From assembly GCF_900101265.1 (NCBI RefSeq), contig NZ_FMZS01000014.1:1-64000 (forward strand): DNA of 64,000 nucleotides, written 5' to 3'. The notes under the pieces were generated by a model, which searched no databases, was not told where the DNA came from, and saw only the letters and a program-made list of their open reading frames with translations. A program made the position numbers and the translations under genes. Shown piece by piece: positions 17,506 to 26,823 of the stretch. Each line of letters begins with the position of its first letter. The first letter of the stretch is position 1. The stretch comes from Massilia sp. PDC64 (lineage in GTDB: Bacteria > Pseudomonadota > Gammaproteobacteria > Burkholderiales > Burkholderiaceae_D).

Positions 17506-17852
17506 GCGAATTCACGTTTAGAAAACGGCGAAATTGCCAATGAAACCAATGACTTAGCGAACTTACTTGACGGAAGCTCAAGTAAAAATGTTGAGCAAAA
17601 TTAGGCACTTAGGTAAAACAATGCATGTGCCACCTCATCTGCACACATGTGTTTTACCCTTGATAAAGGACAAGACCTGACTGTCGGTAGGTTGCCTTAT
17701 GGCAACGAGCTGAGCACGACAGGAAGCGTGATTCGATCCCGTGCGGGTTAGAATGAAAGCGAGGCGATCACCCGGCCGTTTCCGGCTCGCTTGGCGGTTT
17801 CGGGGAGCCCTGCAGTATAAGTGAGTCCGTACTATCGCGCAGGAGTTTTGCC
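17506..17852. other. Intergenic region with two hairpin-forming sequences
   Basis: No credible gene is visible. TTACTTGA (17563-17570) and TCAAGTAA (17578-17585) form a perfect 8-bp inverted repeat with a 7-base loop. Further on, GTTGCC/GGCAAC (17691-17706, 4-base loop) sits inside an outer CTGTCG/CGACAG pair (17681-17722). The second structure would lie in the untranslated leader of the AAA+ ATPase gene if that is transcribed from the left part of this gap. I found no convincing forward promoter. Confidence 0.4.
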
Positions 17853-18803
17853 ATGAGCATTACCTTGGCCCGGAGCCGTCCGGTCTACGATCTCAACGAA
17901 GTACAGGGCGCGCTCGACCGTAGCCGCGGACGTTCGCCCGAGCTCGAAGCCTTCTATGAACGCATGCTCGAGACCGGCGCCGAACGTTTCGTCACCACCC
18001 CCTCTTCCATCGACGCCCTCGATCCCCTGTTCGAGGAATGTCCCAATTTCGACGAAGTGCTGGACGACCTCGCGCGCTATCTGCGCCTCGCCCATGCCGG
18101 CGATAAAGGGTTCAACGTCATGCCGATCCTGCTGCTGGGCGGCCCGGGCGTGGGCAAGACCCATTTCGCCAAGCGCCTGGCAAAGGTCATGCAGACGGAT
18201 TGCGAGCTGATCAGCATGAACGCGTTGTCGGCCGGCTTCGTCATCACGGGCAGCTCCGCCAGCTGGCGCGGGGCCAAGTGCGGCAAGGTCGCCGAACGCC
18301 TCGTGCGCGGCCAGTTCGCGAACCCGGTGATCGTGCTGGACGAGGTGGAAAAGGCGACGGGCTCCTCGCAATCCGACCCGCTCGCGGCGCTGTACCAGTT
18401 ACTGGAACCGGAAACGGCCAGCGCGTTCCGCGACGAATTCATCGACGTCGACATCGACGCCTCGCAGATTTTCTGGGTGCTGACCGCGAACTCCACCGAA
18501 GGCATCCCGCATCCGCTGCTGAACCGGATGGCCGTCTACGAAGTGCCGGCACCGACGCCGGAACAGGCCGCGGGCATCGCCCAGCGCATGTACGCCGGGC
18601 TATTGCGCGAACTGAACCTGACGGCGTTCGATCCGTTGCTGGGCGACGTCGTGCTGGACAAGCTCGCGGGCGTGTCGCCGCGCGATTTGCGCAAGACCCT
18701 GCTGGACGGACTCGGCTATGCCGTGGCGGACGGGCGCGTGCACGTGCAGGTGGACGATATCCGCCTCAAGCCCACGCCGGGCAAGGGGCGGATCGGGTTT
18801 TAA
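17853..18803 (+). CDS. AAA+ ATPase with a Lon-like ATPase module, no protease domain
   Basis: Cytoplasmic ATPase of 316 residues. Walker A is LLGGPGVGKTHFAKRLAKV (about residue 92), Walker B is PVIVLDEVEKA (about 160), and sensor segments follow (WVLTANSTEGIPHPLLNRM). The ATPase core resembles that of Lon, but there is no N-terminal substrate domain and no Ser-Lys protease domain. It may work alone as an unfoldase or remodeller; the substrate is unknown. AGGAG lies eight bases before the ATG. It is monocistronic, and its stop overlaps the convergent lysR stop. Confidence 0.85.
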   Translation: MSITLARSRPVYDLNEVQGALDRSRGRSPELEAFYERMLETGAERFVTTPSSIDALDPLFEECPNFDEVLDDLARYLRLAHAGDKGFNVMPILLLGGPGVGKTHFAKRLAKVMQTDCELISMNALSAGFVITGSSASWRGAKCGKVAERLVRGQFANPVIVLDEVEKATGSSQSDPLAALYQLLEPETASAFRDEFIDVDIDASQIFWVLTANSTEGIPHPLLNRMAVYEVPAPTPEQAAGIAQRMYAGLLRELNLTAFDPLLGDVVLDKLAGVSPRDLRKTLLDGLGYAVADGRVHVQVDDIRLKPTPGKGRIGF

Positions 18804-19705
18804 CCGGGCGTTTGCGCGATGCGGGCACGCAGGCGTGGCGCCGCGAAATCGAGAAAGACCCTGAGTTTCCGCGGTAGCGGCGTTTGCCCCTTGTGCACCA
18901 GGCTGACCGGCAACGGCGCCGGCTCGTCATCCCGCAGGATGACGTCGAGCGCGCCGTTGCCGACGGCTTCCGCCACCTGGTACGACAGCACCCGCACCAA
19001 TCCCACACCCAATGTCGCCGCAGCAATCGCGGCCTCCGCCGTGTTGACCGCGAGCCGTGGGGTGACCGGTACCGACACCGTCGACTTGCCGTCGCCAAAC
19101 ACCCAGGCGCGCCGGGATTCCAGCACATCGAAACCGATGCAATCGTGCGTCGCGAGCGCCTCCGGACTGGCCGGCACGCCGCGTTGCGCCAGATAGGCAG
19201 GGCTCGCGCAGACGACCGTGCGGACCGTGCCTACCTGGCTCGCCATCAGGGTGCTGTCGGGAAGCTCGCCGATGCGCAGAGCGACGTCGATCTGCTCTTC
19301 CATCAGATGGACGACGCGGTCCGTGAGCAGCAGCTTGATCCTGATCTCCGGGTACTGCGCGAGAAATTCCGCAACCACCGGGACGATGTGCAACCGTCCA
19401 AAAACGATCGGCGCCGTTACCGCGAGCTCTCCCCTGGGTGCCCCATACTCGCCTGTCGCGATCCGCTCGGCTTCGCCAACCTCGTCGAGGATGCGCCGGC
19501 ACGCCGCGACGTAGGCAGCGCCAGCTTCGGTCAGCGACAACTGCCGGGTCGTCCGGTGCATCAGGCGCGTACGCAGATGCGCTTCCAGCTCCGCGATTTT
19601 GCGGCTGACCGTAGGAAGCGGCATGCCGAGACGGCGTGCCGCAGCCGACAGGCTACCGGCATCGACCACGGCCAGCAGAATGGACATGGCCTCGAGGCGA
19701 TCCAT
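18800..19705 (-). CDS. LysR-family transcriptional regulator
   Basis: 301 residues with an N-terminal winged helix-turn-helix (SLSAAARRLGMPLPTVSRKIAELEAH, residues about 18-43, quoted as landmarks only) and a periplasmic-binding-protein-like effector domain. It is transcribed divergently from the DUF2783 gene and the SLAC1-type channel gene, with a 102-base intergenic region. The usual LysR arrangement suggests that it controls those two genes. The effector is unknown. Confidence 0.9.
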   Translation of the reverse strand: MDRLEAMSILLAVVDAGSLSAAARRLGMPLPTVSRKIAELEAHLRTRLMHRTTRQLSLTEAGAAYVAACRRILDEVGEAERIATGEYGAPRGELAVTAPIVFGRLHIVPVVAEFLAQYPEIRIKLLLTDRVVHLMEEQIDVALRIGELPDSTLMASQVGTVRTVVCASPAYLAQRGVPASPEALATHDCIGFDVLESRRAWVFGDGKSTVSVPVTPRLAVNTAEAAIAAATLGVGLVRVLSYQVAEAVGNGALDVILRDDEPAPLPVSLVHKGQTPLPRKLRVFLDFAAPRLRARIAQTPG

Positions 19706-19807
19706 CGATACTCTCGAATATTGAAAGAATGACTCTCAATCTTATGGGATTCTCTTTATGGTCGCAAGTCCATAGACTCCCATTCATCATTCTTGACGGA
19801 GAGTGCC

Positions 19808-20041
19808 GTGAGTACCTTATCCCTGATACGACTACACCAGAACCTGGACGACTTCGAGGCGTTCTACAGCATGCTGGACGACGCCCACGACGGGCTCGAC
19901 CCAACCCGGCGCCGAATTCTCGATACCCAGCTCCTGCTACTGCTTGCAAACCATATCGGCGACATGGCGGTGCTACGGGAGGTCCTCGCGCTGGCCCGTG
20001 TGAAGCTCGACATGATCATGCCGGCGCCGGAAAACGCTTAA
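19808..20041 (+). CDS. DUF2783-type small protein
   Basis: 77 residues from a GTG at 19808, chosen because GGAG sits seven bases upstream; a TTG at 19793 is the alternative. The sequence is acidic and leucine rich, with FEAFYSMLDDAHDGL and LLLLLANHIGDMAVLREVLALA. The FY...L..AH.GL and LANH.GD...L pattern matches my recollection of DUF2783, a family of unknown function. It is followed 24 bases later by the channel gene in what looks like a two-gene operon. Confidence 0.7.
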   Translation: MSTLSLIRLHQNLDDFEAFYSMLDDAHDGLDPTRRRILDTQLLLLLANHIGDMAVLREVLALARVKLDMIMPAPENA

Positions 20042-20065
20042 TTACGACTTACCGAGATAGAACCA

Positions 20066-21055
20066 ATGGAAACCAGTATCGAGAAACAGCCGGCGATGAA
20101 TGCGGCACGCGGTTCGGTCAAATACCTCCCCGTCAATCTGTTCGGTGCCGTGATGGGCCTTGCGGGCCTCTCGCTGGCCTGGCGGCTCGCGTCGAATATG
20201 TTTGGCACCGAGATCATGATTGCCGACGCCATCGGGATTGCAGCGATCGTCGTGTTCGTTGCACTTGCGTTTGGCTATGGCGCAAAGTGGGCCAAATACC
20301 CGTCCGCAGTAAAAGACGAATTCACCCATCCGATCGCGGGTAATTTCTTCGGCACGATTACGATCGGCATCCTGCTGCTATCGACGGTGGTAGCAACGTA
20401 CAGCACATTGCTGCAGGAAGTCGTGTGGACGATTGGCACGATATCGACGATCGCACTGAGCTTTACCAGTATTGCCCGACTCTTGAAAGGAAATATGGAT
20501 CGCAGCCACGCAACGCCAGCGTTGCTGATCCCGGGCGTTGCCACACTCGATATCGCGGTGGCGGGCGGCACCTTGCCGATGGCCTGGGCTCACGAGGTCA
20601 ATCTGTTCGCCGCAAGCGTCGGCGCCATCGTGGCGATCGTATTTTTCACGATGATCTTTTCCCGGCTCGTCCATCGGGCACCTCTTGCTTCCGGCATGAT
20701 GCCATCGATGATGATCCTCATCGCACCGTTCGAAGTCGGGTTTCTTGCCTACGTCAACGTCGTACAGCGTGTCGACGCATTTGCGGCCTTGCTGTTCTAT
20801 TTCGGCCTGTTCTTCTTCGCGATTCTGGCCACCAGGATTTTCCGGCGTTCGATCGCGTTCGCGAGCGGGTGGTGGGCCATCGGCTTCCCCATGGCAGCGC
20901 TGTCGAACGCCGCGCTGAAATACGCAGCGGTACGACAAACGATGGTCCTGCATTACCTGGCGGGCGCGCTCCTCGTCATCGTGACGATCGCCATTGCCGT
21001 GCTGTTCGTGCGCACGCTTCGCATCCTGGCGAACGGCGAACTCCTGGGCGGTTGA
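20066..21055 (+). CDS. SLAC1/TehA-family anion channel or transporter
   Basis: 329 residues with about ten hydrophobic segments and few charged residues between them. VKYLPVNLFGAVMGLAGLSL at the N-terminus and FEVGFLAYVNV further on fit the TDT/SLAC1 family. That family includes TehA, bacterial malate carriers and plant anion channels, so an anion or weak-acid conductance across the inner membrane is likely. It is probably co-transcribed with the DUF2783 gene and controlled by the divergent LysR regulator. The substrate is not predictable from sequence. Confidence 0.8.
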   Translation: METSIEKQPAMNAARGSVKYLPVNLFGAVMGLAGLSLAWRLASNMFGTEIMIADAIGIAAIVVFVALAFGYGAKWAKYPSAVKDEFTHPIAGNFFGTITIGILLLSTVVATYSTLLQEVVWTIGTISTIALSFTSIARLLKGNMDRSHATPALLIPGVATLDIAVAGGTLPMAWAHEVNLFAASVGAIVAIVFFTMIFSRLVHRAPLASGMMPSMMILIAPFEVGFLAYVNVVQRVDAFAALLFYFGLFFFAILATRIFRRSIAFASGWWAIGFPMAALSNAALKYAAVRQTMVLHYLAGALLVIVTIAIAVLFVRTLRILANGELLGG

Positions 21056-21064
21056 CGAGGCGAA

Positions 21065-22780
21065 TCAGAACTCCTGCCACTCCTCGTCCACGCCGGCACT
21101 GGCCACATGCCTGGCGCGCGGCGGCTTTGCCGCTGCCCTGGCCGGCGCGGCGGGCGTCTTCCGCACGGGCGGTGCGATGGCGGGCGCCGCCTGCCTGGGC
21201 TGCACGGCGGGCAACGACGCCGCCCGGTCGTGTGCACCGTCCAGCTTGAACACGGCGACGGTCTGCGCCAGCTTGGCGGCCTGCTCGCGCAGCTGCTCGG
21301 ACGCGGCGGCCGCTTCCTCGACCAGCGCGGCGTTCTGCTGCGTGGTCTGGTCCATCTGCGAAACCGCGAGCTGCACCTGGCCGATGCCTTCGGTCTGCTC
21401 CTGGCTGGCCGCGCTGATCTCGCCCATGATGTCCGCCACGCGGCGGATGCTCTCGACCACTTCCCGCATCGTCGTCCCGGCCTGGTCGACCAGCCTGCTG
21501 CCCGCGTCCGCCTTCTGGACCGAGTTGTCGATCAGCGCCTTGATTTCCTTCGCGGCCGCCGCGCTGCGCTGCGCCAGGCTGCGCACTTCGGACGCCACCA
21601 CGGCAAAGCCCCGTCCCTGCTCGCCGGCACGCGCCGCTTCGACGGCCGCGTTCAGTGCCAGGATATTGGTCTGGAAGGCGATGCCGTCGATGACCGCGAT
21701 GATGTCGACGATCTTGCGCGCCGATTCGTTGATCGCGCCCATAGTGTCGACGACTTCCGCCATCACGGCGCCGCCCTTCTCCGCCACTTCCGATGCGGAC
21801 ACGGCGAACTGGTTCGCCTGGCGCGCGTTGTCCGCGTTCTGTTTCACGGTCGACGTCAGTTCTTCCATCGACGACGCCGTCTCTTCCAGCGACGATGCCT
21901 GCTCCTCCGTGCGCGAGGACAGGTCGGCGTTGCCGGAGGCGATCTGGTGCGACGCGGATGCAATGGTCTCGGTACCGTTGCGCACCTCGCCGACAATCCT
22001 GACCAGCGCTTCGTTCATGTCGCGCAGGGCTTGCAGCAGCTGACCCGTTTCGTCCGCCGAGCGCACCTCGATCCGCGCGCTCAGGTCGCCGGTGGCCACC
22101 GTGCGCGCCACGTCCACGGCCTGCCGCAGCGGCCCCGTGATCGAACGGGTGATCCAGACGGCCACGATCGTACCGAGGACGAGGGCGACGGCCGCCAATC
22201 CCATCAGCCACCGGACGGTCGTATGGTAGGTGTCTTCGGCACGGCGGCCGCTGTCGAGCACGCGCGCGTCCTGCAGCTTGATCAGTTCGCGCACGGCGTC
22301 GAAATAGCCGCGCTGGTCGTTGCGGACCTGGGTCAACAGAAAGCTTGCGGCTTCCTGCTTTTTACCGGCATCCATCATGTCGAGAAAGGCTTGCTGCGAC
22401 GCGCGGTACACCTCCCTGGCTTCCTGGACGGCCTTCAGCTTGATCTTGCCTTCTTCGGACTTGATCAGCGCCGCCAGCTTGTCGAGATTGACGGTGTTTT
22501 CGTTCCGGTTCTGGAGCACGGTTTCTCGTTCGCGCGCCACTTCTTCGGGTTTGTCCCACAGCAGCATGTTGCGCATGGCGCGGGCATTGCGGTTCACGAC
22601 GTCGAGGCTTTCGTAGGCGAGGACCGTCTTCGGATAATCCTCGTCGACGATCTTCGCCGTACCTTCGTTCAGCAGGTGCAGACTGGCGATGCCGAACCAG
22701 ATGCATGCCGCCAGCAAAACGAGCAGCAGTCCGAATGCGCCGCCCAGCCGATTACCAATTTTCCAGTGTTTGATATTCAT
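21065..22780 (-). CDS. Methyl-accepting chemotaxis protein
   Basis: 571 residues from the ATG at 22780, preceded by GGAAGG; an ATG 12 bases upstream is less well placed. There is an N-terminal membrane segment (FGLLLVLLAACIWFGIASL), a four-helix periplasmic sensor domain and a second membrane segment (LMGLAAVALVLGTIVAVWI). A HAMP domain and a long signalling coiled coil follow, with the hairpin tip IAFQTNILALNAAVEAARAGEQGRGFAVVASEVRS (key residues only). The C-terminus is a proline/alanine linker ending DEEWQEF, which fits the xWxxF CheR/CheB tether. The ligand is unknown. Confidence 0.93.
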   Translation of the reverse strand: MNIKHWKIGNRLGGAFGLLLVLLAACIWFGIASLHLLNEGTAKIVDEDYPKTVLAYESLDVVNRNARAMRNMLLWDKPEEVARERETVLQNRNENTVNLDKLAALIKSEEGKIKLKAVQEAREVYRASQQAFLDMMDAGKKQEAASFLLTQVRNDQRGYFDAVRELIKLQDARVLDSGRRAEDTYHTTVRWLMGLAAVALVLGTIVAVWITRSITGPLRQAVDVARTVATGDLSARIEVRSADETGQLLQALRDMNEALVRIVGEVRNGTETIASASHQIASGNADLSSRTEEQASSLEETASSMEELTSTVKQNADNARQANQFAVSASEVAEKGGAVMAEVVDTMGAINESARKIVDIIAVIDGIAFQTNILALNAAVEAARAGEQGRGFAVVASEVRSLAQRSAAAAKEIKALIDNSVQKADAGSRLVDQAGTTMREVVESIRRVADIMGEISAASQEQTEGIGQVQLAVSQMDQTTQQNAALVEEAAAASEQLREQAAKLAQTVAVFKLDGAHDRAASLPAVQPRQAAPAIAPPVRKTPAAPARAAAKPPRARHVASAGVDEEWQEF

Positions 22781-22871
22781 GCCGCCTTCCATTCGTCAGG
22801 ACCAGCGGGCAGCATACATGATTGCATTAATGCATTGTTTGATACCTGTCGACGTTGCCTTCACGAAATCT

Positions 22872-23315
22872 TCAGGCGGTGTCCCTCAGAATCGTTTCCC
22901 CCGTTTTGGGATTCGTCAGCGTGACGTTCTCGAGCGCCTTGATGCGCCACGCGCCGTCCTGCCGCGTCAGCACGGCGAGAATGAGCGTGTCGACGGCGTG
23001 CGGGCCGGCCGGGTGCGCCGGACCGGTCGCGAGGCGGCTCCAGAAGTGCACGACCGCCGCGTCGGCGCCGATCGGGATGACGTCGATCAGCTCGTTGTCG
23101 AGCGTGGAATCGCTGTAGACGGTGGCGTGGATCGGCACGTGCATGTCGACGATCGCGTCGATGCCGCGCACGTAGCGGCCGAACCGGTTCACGAAGGTTG
23201 CGTCGTCGTGGAACAGGGTGCGCAAGGCTTCCATGTCGTGGCGGTTCCAGACGGTCTGGAACGCGTGGGGTGCATCTTCGGGGCGGGTCATGATGGTCAT
23301 CGGGTCCTCACTCAT
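22872..23315 (-). CDS. SnoaL-like / SgcJ-EcaC family protein
   Basis: 147 residues with the NTF2-like cone fold pattern FQTVWNRHDMEALRTLFHDDATFVNRFGR and a C-terminal WRIKALENVTL strand. It belongs with the DUF4440/SgcJ group, small dimeric proteins of mostly unknown catalytic role. It starts two bases after the DHA2 transporter stop on the same strand, so it is probably the last gene of that operon. Confidence 0.8.
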   Translation of the reverse strand: MSEDPMTIMTRPEDAPHAFQTVWNRHDMEALRTLFHDDATFVNRFGRYVRGIDAIVDMHVPIHATVYSDSTLDNELIDVIPIGADAAVVHFWSRLATGPAHPAGPHAVDTLILAVLTRQDGAWRIKALENVTLTNPKTGETILRDTA

Positions 23316-23317
23316 GT

Positions 23318-24742
23318 TTATTTGTGCATTTCAACGTCCAGCCGGACGGCGTGTCGGGCAGCCTGCCGCGGCCGTACCAGCAGGACCACGATCGCGATCA
23401 TCGCGACGACGCCCAGCGCGGCCGTGCCGTGGACGGCTGCCAGCGCAACGGCCCTGTCCGTCCACCGTTCCGACAGCGGCACGAGCAGCGCGATGCCGAC
23501 GGCGCTGCCCAGCTGCTGGCAGGTCGAGGCGGCGCCGGACGCCACGCCCTGGCGGTGAGCCGGGACGCCCATCGTCGCCGTGGCGAACATGATCGTGAAC
23601 GTCATGCCCATACCGGCACTGTACAAGAACAGGCCCGGCAGCAGGCCGGCATAACCGCTCGCCCCCGCCATCGCCCAGGCCGTCAGCAGCATGCCGACGC
23701 CTCCCGATGCGAGACCGATCAGCAGACCGTGCCGCGGTCCGAGCCGGCCCGCAACCCGGCCGCCCAGCGACGACATCACGATGATGACGCAATACAGGGG
23801 CACGTAGGCAAGGCCGGCCTGCCAGACCGGGAAGTGCAGCACCGATTGAAAATACAGGGTGAGGAAATACAGCAGCGAGCCGAACGTGGCGCTGAACAAC
23901 AGGATCACGGCGAGGCCGGGCGCCAGTCCCGGTGCCGCGAACAGGGACGGCGGCAGCAGCGGGTCGCGGACGCGCCGTTCGATGGCGACGAATCCAGCCA
24001 ACAACAGCACGGCCGCCAGGCCCGCGGCGAGGATGGGCGCCGCGCCCCAGCCATGCTCGGGACCGCGCACGAGCACGTAGACGAGCAGCGTCATGCCGAG
24101 CGTACCCGCGAGCGCCCCGGCCGCATCGACGTCGCGCCGTGCGGTGCGCACCAGGTCCGGTGCGATCACGAACAATGCGGCGAGCGCCCCGGCAACAACG
24201 AGCGGCACGTTGACGAGGAACACGGCGCTCCAGCCGAATGCCTCCGTCAGCAGGCCGCCGGCCAGCGCGCCCAGCGCCATGCCGCTGCCGCCCACGCCGG
24301 CCCAGACGGACAGGGCGAAATGCCGTTCGTGCCCCTCCGCGAAGTTGACGGTGATGAGCGACAGCGTGGCCGGAAACAGCAGGGCCGCGCCGACGCCCTG
24401 CACGGCGCGCGCCGCCAGCAGCAGTCCCGGTCCCGCCGCCAGGCCGCCCGCGAGCGACGCGAGTCCGAACAGCGCGAAGCCGGCGACGAGCATCCTGCGC
24501 CGGCCGTACAGGTCGCACGCGCGGCCGCCGAGCAGCAACAGCCCGCCGTACGGTACGACGTAGGCGCTGACCACCCATTGCAATGTCTGCGGCGTGAAAC
24601 CGAGCGCCGTGCGGATCGACGGCAGCGCCACGAAGACGATCGTGTAGTCGAGCGAGATGATGAGGTGGGCAAAGGCCAGCAAGGCGAGCGCGGCGAGCCG
24701 GCGCTTGCGCGGCGGAGTTGGCGAGAATGTCGTGTCGATCAT
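23318..24742 (-). CDS. MFS drug exporter, DHA2-like
   Basis: 474 residues from the ATG at 24742, chosen for the excellent AGGAGG six bases upstream. About fourteen membrane segments are visible, with the A-motif RACDLYGRRRMLVAG and the motif-C-like glycine-rich segment GGSGMALGALAGGLL. This matches proton-driven multidrug exporters of the DHA2 (14-TMS) group. It lies downstream of a LysR regulator on the same strand (98-base gap) and directly upstream of the SnoaL-like gene. Confidence 0.88.
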   Translation of the reverse strand: MIDTTFSPTPPRKRRLAALALLAFAHLIISLDYTIVFVALPSIRTALGFTPQTLQWVVSAYVVPYGGLLLLGGRACDLYGRRRMLVAGFALFGLASLAGGLAAGPGLLLAARAVQGVGAALLFPATLSLITVNFAEGHERHFALSVWAGVGGSGMALGALAGGLLTEAFGWSAVFLVNVPLVVAGALAALFVIAPDLVRTARRDVDAAGALAGTLGMTLLVYVLVRGPEHGWGAAPILAAGLAAVLLLAGFVAIERRVRDPLLPPSLFAAPGLAPGLAVILLFSATFGSLLYFLTLYFQSVLHFPVWQAGLAYVPLYCVIIVMSSLGGRVAGRLGPRHGLLIGLASGGVGMLLTAWAMAGASGYAGLLPGLFLYSAGMGMTFTIMFATATMGVPAHRQGVASGAASTCQQLGSAVGIALLVPLSERWTDRAVALAAVHGTAALGVVAMIAIVVLLVRPRQAARHAVRLDVEMHK

Positions 24743-24840
24743 GGTTCCTCCTGTTGACACGGGCATTATTGGCGCCGCGCGGGCGCCCTCGCCATCATCG
24801 TTCCTGCATGCCCCGGCCACGCGCGCGCAGGGCCGGCGCG

Positions 24841-25749
24841 TCAGGAAGCGGCGGGGTCGAGCCGGGGCGGCAGTTCCGCCGCCAGGAAATCCACGAGCGC
24901 GCGCAGGCGGGTGTTCTCGCGCATGTCGGCATGGAAGCCGAGGCGCAGGTCGAGTGCCGGATCGGGCGCCGGGACGACGAGGCGGTGCAACTGCGCGAAC
25001 GATGCGCCCAGCGGACGGGGCACGTGTCCGATCGCCTCCCCGGCCAGGGTCGCGGCCACGACCGTGTGCATGTCGGCCGTGCGCAGCACGACGTGGGCAT
25101 CCGGCAGCACCGCGCGGATCCAGGCGTCGTGCAGGAAGACGTCGTCCTGCGGCTCGATCAACACGACCCGGTGGCCGCGCCCGAGCCGGGCCGGGTCCGG
25201 CAGGCCATGGCGTTCGATGTAGCCGGGTGCGGCGTACAGGCTGTACGGAACGGTGGCGAGGCGGCGCTGGACGAGGTTGTCCTGTTCGATCCGGCGGAAC
25301 GCGACGCTCAGGTCCGCCTCGCGGGCAGCCAGGTTGAAGTTCCGCTTCTCGTTGACGAGCCGCAGCGTCAACCCGGGATGCTGCGCACCGAAGCGCGCCA
25401 GCAGAGGTCCCACGAAGGCCGCGCCGAGCCAGTCGATACTGGTGACCGTCAACGTGCCTTCGAGACCGTCGCCGGCCGCCGCCAGCTTGCGCAGCACGCC
25501 TTGCGCCTCCGCATCCATGCGCTCGAGGCCCGCGAGCAATCCGGCACAGGCGGTCGTCGGCACCATGCCGTACACGTCGCGGTCGAACAGCTGGATGCCG
25601 AGGCGCCCTTCGATGGCGGCCACGCGGCGGCTCACGGTCGGCTGGGTCAGGCCGAGGACGCGCGCGGCGCCATTGAGCGATCCATGCCGCGCCACCGCGA
25701 GCAGGACGCGCAGGTCATCCCAATCGGGCTCGATCGTCATCTTGTCCAA
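24841..25749 (-). CDS. LysR-family transcriptional regulator
   Basis: 302 residues. The winged helix is at the N-terminus (SLNGAARVLGLTQPTVSRRV) and a LysR substrate-binding domain follows. It lies between the doxX-like gene and the DHA2 exporter, all on the minus strand. It is therefore likely either co-transcribed with the exporter or the regulator of its promoter in the 98-base gap. Confidence 0.9.
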   Translation of the reverse strand: MDKMTIEPDWDDLRVLLAVARHGSLNGAARVLGLTQPTVSRRVAAIEGRLGIQLFDRDVYGMVPTTACAGLLAGLERMDAEAQGVLRKLAAAGDGLEGTLTVTSIDWLGAAFVGPLLARFGAQHPGLTLRLVNEKRNFNLAAREADLSVAFRRIEQDNLVQRRLATVPYSLYAAPGYIERHGLPDPARLGRGHRVVLIEPQDDVFLHDAWIRAVLPDAHVVLRTADMHTVVAATLAGEAIGHVPRPLGASFAQLHRLVVPAPDPALDLRLGFHADMRENTRLRALVDFLAAELPPRLDPAAS

Positions 25750-25755
25750 TGCTCC

Positions 25756-26118
25756 TCAGGAAATCGATGCCAGCAGCAGGCCGCCGCAGACTGCCACATT
25801 GCTGAAGAAACCGTTCGCCGCGCCGACGCGCTCCCGTCCCGACAGGCGCCAGAAATCGAGCAAGGTCACGCTGGCGCAGATCGTGAATGCGAGCAAGGCG
25901 ATGGCGCAGGCGTGGCGCGACGGCGGCCACAGCAACCCCAGGCCGGCCGCGATCTGCAAGGCCGATCCGGCGCCGAGCATCGCCCGGGGCATCGGCCAGC
26001 CGCGGACGGCCAGCATACTGCACATTTCTGGAAAACGAAGAAAGTGGACACACCCCGCGCGTACGAAATTGAGGGCGATACACGCGAGCGCGACGGTCGA
26101 TACGATGGACATGGGCAT
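25756..26118 (-). CDS. DoxX-like small membrane protein
   Basis: About 120 residues with four hydrophobic segments, e.g. IVSTVALACIALNFVRAG and ANGFFSNVAVCGGLLLAS. The segment FPEMCSMLAVRGWPMPRAMLGAGSALQIAAGLGLL (landmark residues) has the DoxX arrangement. ATG codons at 26118 and 26112 are both possible; GGGA upstream favours these over the more distal start at 26172. It ends six bases before the LysR gene, suggesting one operon. The function of this subgroup is unknown. Confidence 0.75.
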   Translation of the reverse strand: MPMSIVSTVALACIALNFVRAGCVHFLRFPEMCSMLAVRGWPMPRAMLGAGSALQIAAGLGLLWPPSRHACAIALLAFTICASVTLLDFWRLSGRERVGAANGFFSNVAVCGGLLLASIS

Positions 26119-26205
26119 TCCCGACAATGAGAAAACCCGATTCTCGGTGCCGTCCCAGCGGCATGCCATCATCGATTTTGCATGCCCGGTCTGCGCGGCG
26201 CGCGA

Positions 26206-26622
26206 TCACACGGCGGCCATCTCCTCGACCCGCAGGTAATTCACCAGCTCATCGCGCTCGAACGACCCATCCCATTGTTTTTCGCCGAGCAGTTGCGGCA
26301 ATGCGCTGTGGGTCAGCAAGGCGTGGAATCTGTCCTTGATGAGTTGCGGCCGGATATCGCGGACGCGCACCCGCGACACCTTGCGCGATAACTCCATGAC
26401 GATCCCGTACAGGATCCAGTCGAGCTGCACCAGCAGCATGCTGGCCGACTGGATGGCCCGCGGCGCGATGGTCGTTTCGTAAAGGCGGGCCACCGACGAT
26501 TGCCGCGCCCCCGCATCGTCGCCGACATCTCCCGCCAATTCCTCCGGCCACCAGGCCAATACCTGGTTCAGCAGGCAGTCGAAATCGGCATTTTCGGGAA
26601 GGATGATTTGCCCAGCAAACAT
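26206..26622 (-). CDS. Hypothetical protein, 138 aa
   Basis: I do not recognise a family. The sequence looks soluble, mixed alpha/beta and slightly acidic, with a tryptophan-rich start (VLAWWPEELAGDV) and a central hydrophobic helix (ASMLLVQLDWILYGIVMELS). No Shine-Dalgarno sequence precedes the ATG at 26622; the upstream bases are pyrimidine rich. Codon use looks genuine. A start further downstream is possible. Confidence 0.6.
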   Translation of the reverse strand: MFAGQIILPENADFDCLLNQVLAWWPEELAGDVGDDAGARQSSVARLYETTIAPRAIQSASMLLVQLDWILYGIVMELSRKVSRVRVRDIRPQLIKDRFHALLTHSALPQLLGEKQWDGSFERDELVNYLRVEEMAAV

Positions 26623-26823
26623 AAAAGAAAGGTAAGAAATATTACTGGGCAGTATATCGATGAAAGTGAACGAAAAGCTCTCACAATTTCACCATTGCTT
26701 TAAATCACACTATTTATATTGCAATCAGCGCGGCGGTCGCCATATGGCCGACATCGTTCACGACGGGAAGACCCTATGTTCGGCACCGGCCATCCCCGTC
26801 CCCTCCACCGCAGGGAAGTGGCA

